Below, one piece after another: positions 49,476-57,804 of a stretch of 64,000 bases of DNA (positions are counted from its first letter, which is position 1; each line of letters begins with the position of its first letter). The stretch lies in contig NZ_PISM01000021.1 in the NCBI RefSeq assembly GCF_002929225.1, positions 248,001 through 312,000 of the forward strand, in the 5' to 3' direction. The stretch comes from Stutzerimonas kunmingensis (lineage in GTDB: Bacteria > Pseudomonadota > Gammaproteobacteria > Pseudomonadales > Pseudomonadaceae). Position numbers and translations under genes: made by a program. Below the pieces are notes generated by a model that made no database searches, was not told the origin of the DNA, and worked only from the letters and a program-made list of their open reading frames with translations.

Positions 49476-50119
49476 CCTTTCCCCAAGCGTCATCCGAGCG
49501 CGATTCCCGCACGCGCTGGCTCAAGATCTCCGCGGCCTTCTGGCTGCTGCTCATCAGTGCCGTGGCACTCATCAACAGCGTCGGCTTGTCGCGGCTCGCC
49601 GAACAGACCCAGAGCACCGCACAGGATGCGCAGGTCAATGCGCTGGTCCTGCGCGTGGCCGATCTCGAACAACAGGCCGATGCGGACAAGCGCCGGCCGG
49701 CGCCGATCAGCCAGGCCGAATTCGCCACCGCGCGGCAGGCGCTGGACGAGCGGATGACGCGCCTCGAAGAGGCCGACGAGACGAGGGCCTTGGCCGTCGA
49801 CCTGCAGACGCTGCAGGCGCGCGTGAGCGGAATCGAAACCCGCCTGGAGAAGACCCGGCAGGTGGCATCCGCCGCTCGCGCGCGCGCTCCGGTTGCGACG
49901 AAGCCCAAGGTGCCGGAGCCGCCGTTCCGGGTGCTCGGCGTGGAGCTGCGGGGAGGCGAGCGCTTTCTGTCGATCACCTCCACCGCCGCGGCCTCGCTCG
50001 CGGGCGCCCGGCTGCTGCGTGAGGGCGATGCCGAGGGCGGCTGGCAACTGCAGTCCATCGAGGCGCAGGCGGGCGTGTTCCAGGTGAACGGCCAGACGCA
50101 GCGCATCGCGGTGCCGTAG
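49472..50119 (+). CDS. Membrane-anchored ICE transfer protein with coiled coil
   Basis: 215 aa. One membrane segment near the N-terminus (WLKISAAFWLLLISAVALINSVG) is followed by a coiled coil (about residues 45-125) and a small beta domain (PPFRVLGVELRGGERFLSITSTAA to GVFQVNGQTQRIAVP) that resembles pilus-assembly PilP/PilO accessory domains. It lies between pilL and the TIGR03759 gene in the usual order of this module. Confidence 0.7.
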   Translation: MTFPQASSERDSRTRWLKISAAFWLLLISAVALINSVGLSRLAEQTQSTAQDAQVNALVLRVADLEQQADADKRRPAPISQAEFATARQALDERMTRLEEADETRALAVDLQTLQARVSGIETRLEKTRQVASAARARAPVATKPKVPEPPFRVLGVELRGGERFLSITSTAAASLAGARLLREGDAEGGWQLQSIEAQAGVFQVNGQTQRIAVP

Positions 50120-50133
50120 GAGGTGTCATGACC

Positions 50134-50205
50134 CCCACGCTCACTTCGTTCGCTGCCCCCCGAGGGGGCTTCAGCCTCCTTGAGGCGGCTCGGCGGAGGC
50201 TGACC
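50134..50205. mobile_element. REP-like palindromic insertion with TGACC direct repeats
   Basis: The 72-bp segment has GCCCCC/GGGGGC (50155-50169) and GCCTC/GAGGC (50174-50186) hairpins. It is flanked by TGACC at 50129-50133 and 50201-50205. The sequence is like short GC-rich palindromic elements I know from Comamonadaceae genomes. Removing it would join the strong AGGAGG site at 50119-50124 to the start of the next gene. Confidence 0.6.
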
Positions 50206-50925
50206 ATGATCCTGCGGTCGTTGCTCGCTGCCGTCGTCCTGTTCGCCGCCTTCGGCGCATCCGCCCAGCCGGCCCCGGTGACGAACTCGCGCATGGTGCC
50301 CGCCCAGGTGCAGCCGGGCGCCGATGCCGCGCTCGACGAGAGACAGGCGCGGGAGTGGGGGCTTCGCTCCGAGGAGTGGGCACGTTACCGGCAACTGATG
50401 CAGGGGCCGCTCGGGGTCTATTCGCCCCAGCTCGATCCGCTCACGGCGCTGGGCATCGAGGCCCGCAGCGAGGAGGAGCGCAGGCGCTACGCGGAGTTGC
50501 AGGTGCAGGCCGAGGCTCGGCGCGTCGGCAAGACGCTGGCCTACCAGCGGGCCTACGACGCGGCGTGGCAGCGCCTGTTTCCCGGCCAGCCGCGCGTGAG
50601 CCTGCCCGGCGCCAAGGCGCAGGGTGCCGGCAACACCGGCTCCGGGCGCCTGGCCGTCTTCGTCAAGGCCGACTGCGCACCGTGCGCGCAGCGCGTGCAG
50701 CAGTTGCAGGCGGCTGGCACGGCCTTCGACCTCTACATGGTCGGCAGCCGTCAGGACGACGCGCGCATCCGGCAGTGGGCCACCCAGGCGCGCATCGACC
50801 CGGCCAGGGTGCGCGCCCGCACCATCACGCTCAACCACGATGCGGGGCGCTGGCTGTCGCTCGGCCTGCCCGGCGATCTGCCGGCCGTGGTGCGCGAGGT
50901 GAACGGCCAATGGCAGCGGCAATAG
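50206..50925 (+). CDS. TIGR03759-type periplasmic ICE protein, thioredoxin-like
   Basis: 239 aa from MILRSLLAAVVLFAAFGASAQ, a clear signal peptide. The C-terminal half has a thioredoxin-like ADCAPCAQRVQQL with a CxxC pair and may handle disulfides of pilus parts. The frame is open from an ATG at 50128, but that reads through the REP-like insertion and would bury the signal peptide. GGAGG precedes the ATG at 50206. It overlaps the transglycosylase gene by 16 bp. Confidence 0.78.
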   Translation: MILRSLLAAVVLFAAFGASAQPAPVTNSRMVPAQVQPGADAALDERQAREWGLRSEEWARYRQLMQGPLGVYSPQLDPLTALGIEARSEEERRRYAELQVQAEARRVGKTLAYQRAYDAAWQRLFPGQPRVSLPGAKAQGAGNTGSGRLAVFVKADCAPCAQRVQQLQAAGTAFDLYMVGSRQDDARIRQWATQARIDPARVRARTITLNHDAGRWLSLGLPGDLPAVVREVNGQWQRQ

Positions 50926-51530
50926 GTACCCCGGGCCGGAAGCGTCGGCCATCCCGCGTCGCCATCCGCTGCGCCAGCGTCGCGCTGCTGCTCGCCACCG
51001 GCGGCTGGGCGTTGGCCGCCCTGGCGCGGGAAGTGCCGCCGCCGGCCTATCGACTGGCGGCGCATCGTGCAGACGTGCCGGCGGCGGTGCTTTACGCGGT
51101 GGCCTTGCAGGAGAGCGGCGCCATGCTGCGCGGGCGCCTGATCCCCTGGCCGTGGACGCTCAACGTCGCCGGCACGCCGCAGCGCTACGCCACCCGCGCC
51201 GAGGCCTGCGCGGGGCTGCACCGTGCGCTCGCCCACACGCCGGCCAATCGCATCGACGCCGGCCTCGGCCAGGTCAATCTCGGCTACCACACGCATCGCT
51301 ACACGCAGCCCTGCGAGCTGCTGGACCCGTACCGCAACCTCGCCATTGCTGCGGAAATCCTGCGCGAACAGCACACGCCGGGCGAGGACTGGCTGCTTGC
51401 CATCGGCCGCTATCACCGGCCCGCCGGCGGAGCACCCGCGGCGCGCTACCGGCGCAGTGTGCATCGGCACCTGACCCGCGTGCTCGACGCCGGCGTTCCC
51501 GTTCCAACCCTCCAGGCCACCACGCCATGA
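50910..51530 (+). CDS. Lytic transglycosylase of the transfer apparatus
   Basis: 206 aa. A signal or anchor segment (CASVALLLATGGWALAAL) precedes an SLT domain with catalytic Glu in YAVALQESGAML and the GLGQVNLGYH motif. It should open peptidoglycan for the secretion channel or pilus. It starts inside the previous gene and overlaps the next one by 4 bp. Confidence 0.85.
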   Translation: MAAAIGTPGRKRRPSRVAIRCASVALLLATGGWALAALAREVPPPAYRLAAHRADVPAAVLYAVALQESGAMLRGRLIPWPWTLNVAGTPQRYATRAEACAGLHRALAHTPANRIDAGLGQVNLGYHTHRYTQPCELLDPYRNLAIAAEILREQHTPGEDWLLAIGRYHRPAGGAPAARYRRSVHRHLTRVLDAGVPVPTLQATTP

Positions 51531-52060
51531 ACCACATCGTCCTTATCGCCGCCATCGGGCTGCTGCCCACGACCACCGTCTTCGCGCAGACCGCCTCCGC
51601 GCCGTTGATCGTCGTCGAAGACCGCGGCGGCGACTCCGCGCTGCCGTACTACCGGTCGCTGAATCCTCAGCCGGATCAGGCCACACCGCCGGCCCCGATG
51701 CCGGCCCCTCGCGTGGGCAACGCGGCCGACGCCGAAGCCGCCATGCTGCCGGTGCGCTCGACGCAACTGTCGCCGGGCGAGGTGCAGCGCCGTGTCATCC
51801 GGGCGCCGGGCCTGACGGCGCTGTTCCTGATCGGCGACGACGAGCGTTCGCGCGCCTGGCTGCGGCAGCGGCAGACCGCGCTGCGCGAGCTGCAGGCCGT
51901 GGGCCTGGTGGTCAACGTGGAGTCGATGGCCGCGCTGACGGCGCTGCGCAGCCTGGCTCCCGGCCTGAGCCTCTCGCCGGCCTCCGGCGACGACCTGGCC
52001 CAGCGCCTGGGCCTGCGCCACTACCCGGTGCTCATCACGTCCACCGGCGTCGAGCAGTAG
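51527..52060 (+). CDS. TIGR03765-type ICE protein, periplasmic
   Basis: 177 aa with a signal peptide (IVLIAAIGLLPTTTVFAQ). The body includes VRSTQLSPGEVQRRVIRAPGLTALFLIGDDERSRAWL and a final LAQRLGLRHYPVLITSTGVEQ. This fits the PFL_4695/TIGR03765 family of the same element class. A TrbC-like thioredoxin fold is possible, but no cysteine pair is present. Encoded just before traD. Confidence 0.78.
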   Translation: MNHIVLIAAIGLLPTTTVFAQTASAPLIVVEDRGGDSALPYYRSLNPQPDQATPPAPMPAPRVGNAADAEAAMLPVRSTQLSPGEVQRRVIRAPGLTALFLIGDDERSRAWLRQRQTALRELQAVGLVVNVESMAALTALRSLAPGLSLSPASGDDLAQRLGLRHYPVLITSTGVEQ

Positions 52061-52068
52061 GTGCGCAA

Positions 52069-54225
52069 ATGGCCCAACCGCATGCGGTCGAGGTTCTGCT
52101 GCGGCCAGCGGTGGAGCTTCATACCGTGGCGGTCTGCACCGGCGCCGCGATTCTGTGCCTGGTGGCACCGTGGTCGCTCGCGCTGAACCCGCTGCTCGGC
52201 CTGGGCTCGGCACTGGCCTTCCTGATCTTCGGCGCGATTCGCCTGCGCGATGCCTGGGCGATCCTGCGCTATCGCCGCAACATCCGCCGCCTGCCGCGCT
52301 ACGTGATGACCAGCCGCGACGTGCCGGTGAGCCAACAGCGGCTGTTCGTCGGCCGAGGCTTTCGCTGGGAGCAGCGGCACACGCACCGGCTGATGCAGAC
52401 CTACCGGCCGGGGTTCCGCCGCTATGTCGAGCCGACGGCGATCTACCGGGCCGCCCGGCGGCTGGAGGAGCGGCTTGAGTTCGCGCCGTTTCCCGTCTCG
52501 ACACTGGCGCGCGCGCTGGCCTGGGACAGCCCGCTCAACCCGGCGCGACCGCTGCCGCCGGTCGGCGGACTGCCACGCCTGCATGGCATCGAGCCGCACG
52601 AGGTCGACGTCACGCTGCCGCTGGGCGAGCGCGTCGGCCACTCCCTGGTGCTGGGCACCACGCGCGTGGGCAAGACGCGGCTGGCCGAGCTGTTCATCAC
52701 CCAGGACATCCGCCGCAAGGTCCGCGGCGAGCACGAGGTGGTGATCGTCTTCGACCCCAAGGGCGACGCCGACCTGTTGAAGCGCATGTACGTCGAGGCC
52801 AAGCGCGCCGGGCGCGAAGGCGAGTTCTACGTGTTCCATCTGGGCTGGCCCGACATCTCGGCGCGCTACAACGCCGTGGGCCGGTTCGGGCGGATCTCCG
52901 AGGTGGCCACGCGCATCGCCGGACAGCTCTCGGGCGAGGGCAACAGCGCGGCGTTCCGCGAGTTCGCCTGGCGCTTCGTCAACATCATCGCGCGCGCCCT
53001 GGTCGAGCTGGGGCAGCGTCCGGACTACCTGCTGATCCAGCGCCACGTCATCAACATCGACGCGCTGTTCATCGAGTACGCCCAGCACTACTTCGCCAAG
53101 AACGAGCCGAAGGCCTGGGAGGTCATCGTCCAGCTCGAAGGCAAGCTCAACGAGAAGAACATCCCGCGCAACATGATCGGGCGCGAGAAGCGCGTGGTGG
53201 CCCTCGAACAGTACCTGTCCCAGGTGCGCATCTATGACCCGGTGCTCGACGGCCTGCGCAGCGCCGTGCGCTACGACCGGACGTACTTCGACAAGATCGT
53301 CGCTTCGCTGCTGCCGCTGCTGGAGAAGCTCACCACCGGCAAGATCGCGCAACTGCTCGCACCGAACTATTCCGACCTGTCCGACCCGCGGCCGATCTTC
53401 GACTGGATGCAGGTCATCCGCAAGCGCGCGGTGGTCTACGTGGGGCTGGATGCGCTGTCCGACGCCGAAGTCGCGGCAGCGGTGGGCAACTCGATGTTCA
53501 GCGACCTGGTCTCGGTGGCCGGCCACATCTACAAGTTCGGCATCGATGACGGGCTGCCCGGCGCCGCGGCGGGCGCCAAGATTCCGATCAACGTCCACGC
53601 CGACGAATTCAATGAACTCATGGGCGACGAGTTCATCCCGATGGTCAACAAGGGCGGCGGTGCCGGCGTGCAGGTGACGGCCTACACGCAGACCTTGAGC
53701 GACATCGAGGCGCGCATCGGCAATCGTGCCAAGGCCGGTCAGGTGGTCGGCAACTTCAACAACCTGTTCATGCTGCGCGTGCGCGAGACCGCCACCGCCG
53801 AGCTGCTGACGCGACAACTGCCCAAGGTCGAGGTGTACGCCACGGCACTGATGAGCGGCGCCACCGACAGCTCCGACCCGCACGGCAATACCGCGTTCAC
53901 GTCCAACACGCAGGACCGCATCAGCACGACCAGCGTGCCGTTGATCGAGCCCGCGCATGTGGTGGCGCTACCGAAGGGGCAGTGCTTCGCGCTGATCGAG
54001 GGCGGCAACCTCTGGAAAGTCCGCATGCCGCTGCCGGCACCCGACCCCGACGAAGCCATGCCGAAGGATCTGCAGGAGCTGGCCGGCTACATGCGGCAGC
54101 ACTACGTCGAGGCAGGAGACTGGTGGGAGAACCAAGGCATCCCCGGCTTGCAGGACGAGGCGCTGCCCGACGACCTGCTGGACGACTTCAGGCAGATGGC
54201 CGCCGCTGAAGAGGCCGAAGCATGA
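52069..54225 (+). CDS. traD: Type IV coupling ATPase TraD (TIGR03743/SXT-type)
   Basis: 718 aa. Two N-terminal membrane segments (about residues 20-55) are followed by Walker A LGTTRVGKTRL (about 195-205), VIVFDPKGDADLLKRMY and a later HADEFNELMGDEFIPMVNKGGGAGVQVTAYTQT. It is the ATPase that brings relaxase-bound DNA to the secretion channel. The C-terminus is acidic. It overlaps the next gene by 4 bp. Confidence 0.92.
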   Translation: MAQPHAVEVLLRPAVELHTVAVCTGAAILCLVAPWSLALNPLLGLGSALAFLIFGAIRLRDAWAILRYRRNIRRLPRYVMTSRDVPVSQQRLFVGRGFRWEQRHTHRLMQTYRPGFRRYVEPTAIYRAARRLEERLEFAPFPVSTLARALAWDSPLNPARPLPPVGGLPRLHGIEPHEVDVTLPLGERVGHSLVLGTTRVGKTRLAELFITQDIRRKVRGEHEVVIVFDPKGDADLLKRMYVEAKRAGREGEFYVFHLGWPDISARYNAVGRFGRISEVATRIAGQLSGEGNSAAFREFAWRFVNIIARALVELGQRPDYLLIQRHVINIDALFIEYAQHYFAKNEPKAWEVIVQLEGKLNEKNIPRNMIGREKRVVALEQYLSQVRIYDPVLDGLRSAVRYDRTYFDKIVASLLPLLEKLTTGKIAQLLAPNYSDLSDPRPIFDWMQVIRKRAVVYVGLDALSDAEVAAAVGNSMFSDLVSVAGHIYKFGIDDGLPGAAAGAKIPINVHADEFNELMGDEFIPMVNKGGGAGVQVTAYTQTLSDIEARIGNRAKAGQVVGNFNNLFMLRVRETATAELLTRQLPKVEVYATALMSGATDSSDPHGNTAFTSNTQDRISTTSVPLIEPAHVVALPKGQCFALIEGGNLWKVRMPLPAPDPDEAMPKDLQELAGYMRQHYVEAGDWWENQGIPGLQDEALPDDLLDDFRQMAAAEEAEA

Positions 54226-54971
54226 GCGATCCGGCCGTCGCTGCCCAGCGCCAGCAGCAACGACAGCAGGGGCTGATCGCCGGCCTGGTCACGCTGCCGT
54301 TCCGCTTCTTCGGCGTGCTGTGCGGCGCGCTGCTGCTGTGCATCCTGATCGAATGCGTCGGCATGCACTTCTTCTGGCCCGAGCAGGGCTGGCGCCACGC
54401 GCAGGGCATGCTGCACTACGAGCTGGATCAGCTCTCCACGCATTTCACGCGCAGCGCGCTGGTGCAGGAGCCGGGGCGCACCGCGCACCGGCTGGTCGAG
54501 CAAGGCTACGACTGGTTGTTCGTGAAGAGCGGCCTGCTGGACTGGATACGCGACGCCGCGGCGCAGGCCAGCGCCGGCAGCCATCGCCCGACCAAGGACT
54601 TCCGCTACTACATCGGCTTGGTCTACGTGAACGTGGAGAGCTACCTGATCGCGGCGGCCTACACGACGCTGGTCTTCCTCGTGCGGCTGCTGGTGCTGTG
54701 CCTGACCCTGCCGCTGTTCCTGATGGCCGCCTTCGTCGGATTGGTCGACGGCCTGGTACGCCGGGACATCCGCCGCTTCGGCGCGGGACGCGAATCGGGG
54801 TTCATCTATCACCGCGCCAGGGCCAGCCTGATCCCATTGGCCGTGCTGCCGTGGGTGACTTACCTGGCACTGCCGGTCAGCGTGAACCCGTTGCTGATCC
54901 TGCTGCCCAGCGCCGTGCTGCTCGGCGTGGCGGTATGCATTGCGGCGGCGACGTTCAAGAAGTATCTGTAG
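54222..54971 (+). CDS. TIGR03747-type ICE inner-membrane protein
   Basis: 249 aa with four hydrophobic segments: LPFRFFGVLCGALLLCILIECVGM, YLIAAAYTTLVFLVRLLVLCLTLPLFLMAAFVG, LIPLAVLPWVTYLALPV and LLILLPSAVLLGVAVCIAAATF. It follows traD in the usual order of this family. The next expected transfer genes are absent because a defence island starts 92 bp downstream on the other strand. Confidence 0.82.
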   Translation: MSDPAVAAQRQQQRQQGLIAGLVTLPFRFFGVLCGALLLCILIECVGMHFFWPEQGWRHAQGMLHYELDQLSTHFTRSALVQEPGRTAHRLVEQGYDWLFVKSGLLDWIRDAAAQASAGSHRPTKDFRYYIGLVYVNVESYLIAAAYTTLVFLVRLLVLCLTLPLFLMAAFVGLVDGLVRRDIRRFGAGRESGFIYHRARASLIPLAVLPWVTYLALPVSVNPLLILLPSAVLLGVAVCIAAATFKKYL

Positions 54972-55062
54972 CTGCAGCACTGCGCCAAGTCAGTTGAACG
55001 ATTCCATAGTTTCGGTTCTCTGCTTCGTCAAGTACGTCAGCATTGGCGTGAACGAATACGTT

Positions 55063-57690
55063 TCAAGCAATCTTCTTCTGTCTGTCTCGCAGAGACGCGG
55101 CCCAGTCCTTCAAAGCCTGGATGTCCTGAAAGAGATCAGTAGGTGGCGGCGGCGCGGCATTCCTGCCGCTGGATGGGTCGTGTGCGTCAACAATGTCGCA
55201 GCACTTCTTGAATCCGGCGGCGAAAGCATCGCAGTCAGCCTCGGTGAGCGTACTGACCTTCTTCAGGTCCTTGGCATTGATGTAGTCCCTGTGGCGTTGA
55301 ATAACGCGGACGAAAGCAATGTCCTCCAGGCCGCGCTCCCATGTGGCGCGCAGCGCGTTGTAGAGCTTTGCGACCTCGACCGCGTACTCATCTTCCTGGT
55401 TGTTGTCATGCAGCAGCTTTGCCGCACGCGCCGCCTTCTCCAGCTTGTCGATGCGATCTTCGACGCTCTGGGCCTTCCAGGGCAGGCCGTCGGCCACCAT
55501 ACCGGCTCCCGCGGCGCCACGACTGAGCGTCGTGAGCCGCACTGCCCGCCCGGTCTTCGTCGCGTGGTCATTCAGATCGTTCACAAACACCAGATCGTGC
55601 GTGAAGACGATGACCTGACGGTTCTCCGCTTCTTCCACGAGACGCTTGGCCACCTGCCCACGCCAGCGATGGTCCAACGAGGACACCGGGTCATCGAAGA
55701 CCAGAGCAGAGCGGTGCATCGCGGTGGCAAGCTCGGTCATGAAGGCGGCCAGCGCCACGCAGGTCTTTTCCCCTTCGCTCAGGATTTCGTGGACCTTGGC
55801 ATCCGGCTTGGCGAAGAGGCGCACCTGATACTGCGGTGAGCCGTACTTGCCGCCGGAGCGCACGATTTCGACGCGAACCTTCGAGGCCGCAAGCCTGACA
55901 ATCTCTTCCTGAAATCTGTCGCGCAGCCGAGGCGTAATCACGGTGTCGGCAATGTCATTGCCCATCTTGGTGATGGTGTTCGTCGCCGTATCGCCCGCAC
56001 ACTCGGTCAGAAACCGGATGGTCTTCAGCCGCTGGATTTCGTCAGTGACGACTTGCAGCATGCCGGCGAGCAGCGCGCGGTCGCTCAGCTCGGCGAAATC
56101 GGCTTCGAGCTTCTTGCGTTCGTCCGCGTCAGCGGACTTGCGCAGTTCGGCGGCGTAGTTGCGGATCGTGGTCTGAAGCTGGCTGAGATCAGGCAGCGGC
56201 GACTGTGGAACGGGCGGAAGCTGTACCTCGCCGTTTCCGCCCAGGGCTTTGAGCAGAACGTGGCGCCGCAGCCGGGCTGCGGCGATGAAGCGGCGCGTCT
56301 GCTGCTGCAGCGCCTCATTCTGGAGGCCCAGCTCATCAAGACTGGCCTTCACCGCCCGCGTGCCGATTGCTCCGGCAGCTATGGTCTGACGTGCGGTCTG
56401 AGCTGCCTTCTCTGCCTCGCGTGCCAGCTGTTCCGTGTCCTTCTGGATGAAGTCCTCGAAGCGTGCCATTCGTGCACGTGCCTCAGCTTCCAATGGCTGC
56501 TGGCAAAGCATGCAATGCGCGTCTTCGGCCCACGGCGGAAACGGCTGTCCGGGGTATGCGATCTCCGTTGAGTAGCGTCGGGCGGAATCCCAAAGCACCC
56601 GCCATGTCTCGCCGCCGACCCCGGCAAGGGGTTCGCCCGTGAAGGCCTTCTCCGCGGCAAGACGTGCAGCGTCCCGTTTCGACTGTGCGTCCTTGGCGAG
56701 GGCAGCGGCTGCCAGCAGCTCCTCATCGGTGGTTCTGGCTGCAACGCTGTTCACCACGGTAATCAGCCGCATGACGTTGTCGGCTTTGACGGTCTGTTCC
56801 GCCGCTGCCTTGGTCGGATTCTTCGACAGGTCTTCCCGCAGACGCTCAAGACGGGCGCTTTCGTCTGCCGAGAGCGCCGCCAGGGCTTCAATCTTCTTTG
56901 CGTCTGTGTTGGCGTTCAGCGCGGCAAGCGCCTTCCCCACGGCCGTGGTGGCCTTCCAGGTCGGCGCCGCAAAGATCGGATTGCGGGCCTTCTCAAGCTG
57001 CTTCTGTTCAGCTGCGAGAGCATCCTTCACCGCCTGACAGGCTGCAGCAAGCTCATCCGGTACGTCCAGACCAAAGGGCCGGAATGCAACTTCGTTCTTC
57101 TCGCGGATATGCACTGAGGCGCAGTCGCTATCGAACACGCTCACTGCAGACAGCGTTGCATGCGGATTTGTGCCGTTCTGCCACTGTTCGACCGGCTGCG
57201 GCACACCGCCGACCGCGTACGCGATGTTCGCGCCGACGCGCTTCGGGGGCTGATCGGCATACACATTGGGTTCGATTTTTCCGGCATGCCTTGCACGACA
57301 TGCACGCTTCAGGATGCGTGCGTAGCCGGACTTGCCCGCACCGTTGTCGCCGTAGATGATCGTAATTCCATTCGGCTCGAAGCCGAGGGTCTGGCCGGCA
57401 GCAAGGTTGTTCACGCCGGTCACGTCGGCGATCGACAGAAGCGATACCGCAGCGGTCTGACCGGGGTTGGCCGGGAGGTGGGCCTTCTCCAGCGGTACCG
57501 CTTTCAGCGCGCCTACGGGTGCACCTTTGCCCTGTTTGCAAAGGTCCACGAGTTCGCCGATATCGGCGTCCGTCAGACGGCCGTTTGCGATGATGCGGCG
57601 CAGGGCGTCACGCTGCCAGAGTGGACGATCCTTTGACCAGTCCAGAATCGTCTCCAGGACGGTCTTCTGCTGTGCGGCGGGTTTCTGCAT
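55063..57690 (-). CDS. AAA_13/RloC-like ATPase with CxxC hook
   Basis: 875 aa. Walker A is YGDNGAGKSGYARIL (Lys120), followed by a long coiled-coil region (about 215-560) broken by HCMLCQQ (Cys393, Cys396), which looks like a zinc hook. The signature and Walker B regions are LSEGEKTCVALAAF and ALVFDDPVSSLDHRWRGQ. This is the layout of RloC/PrrC relatives, which cut tRNA when restriction is disabled. The C-terminal region is unlike the known anticodon nuclease motifs, so an effector role is only suspected. It lies 114 bp downstream of res. Confidence 0.75.
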   Translation of the reverse strand: MQKPAAQQKTVLETILDWSKDRPLWQRDALRRIIANGRLTDADIGELVDLCKQGKGAPVGALKAVPLEKAHLPANPGQTAAVSLLSIADVTGVNNLAAGQTLGFEPNGITIIYGDNGAGKSGYARILKRACRARHAGKIEPNVYADQPPKRVGANIAYAVGGVPQPVEQWQNGTNPHATLSAVSVFDSDCASVHIREKNEVAFRPFGLDVPDELAAACQAVKDALAAEQKQLEKARNPIFAAPTWKATTAVGKALAALNANTDAKKIEALAALSADESARLERLREDLSKNPTKAAAEQTVKADNVMRLITVVNSVAARTTDEELLAAAALAKDAQSKRDAARLAAEKAFTGEPLAGVGGETWRVLWDSARRYSTEIAYPGQPFPPWAEDAHCMLCQQPLEAEARARMARFEDFIQKDTEQLAREAEKAAQTARQTIAAGAIGTRAVKASLDELGLQNEALQQQTRRFIAAARLRRHVLLKALGGNGEVQLPPVPQSPLPDLSQLQTTIRNYAAELRKSADADERKKLEADFAELSDRALLAGMLQVVTDEIQRLKTIRFLTECAGDTATNTITKMGNDIADTVITPRLRDRFQEEIVRLAASKVRVEIVRSGGKYGSPQYQVRLFAKPDAKVHEILSEGEKTCVALAAFMTELATAMHRSALVFDDPVSSLDHRWRGQVAKRLVEEAENRQVIVFTHDLVFVNDLNDHATKTGRAVRLTTLSRGAAGAGMVADGLPWKAQSVEDRIDKLEKAARAAKLLHDNNQEDEYAVEVAKLYNALRATWERGLEDIAFVRVIQRHRDYINAKDLKKVSTLTEADCDAFAAGFKKCCDIVDAHDPSSGRNAAPPPPTDLFQDIQALKDWAASLRDRQKKIA

Positions 57691-57804
57691 TTCTTGTTCC
57701 TCTTCCCTGCCGGTTCATCATGCCCGCGAAGCGGCGAATCTCCGCCTCCTGGGTGCCGCGCCGGAATCGCTTTTGCTTACTGAACTTGATCGAGGGCAAC
57801 TCAA

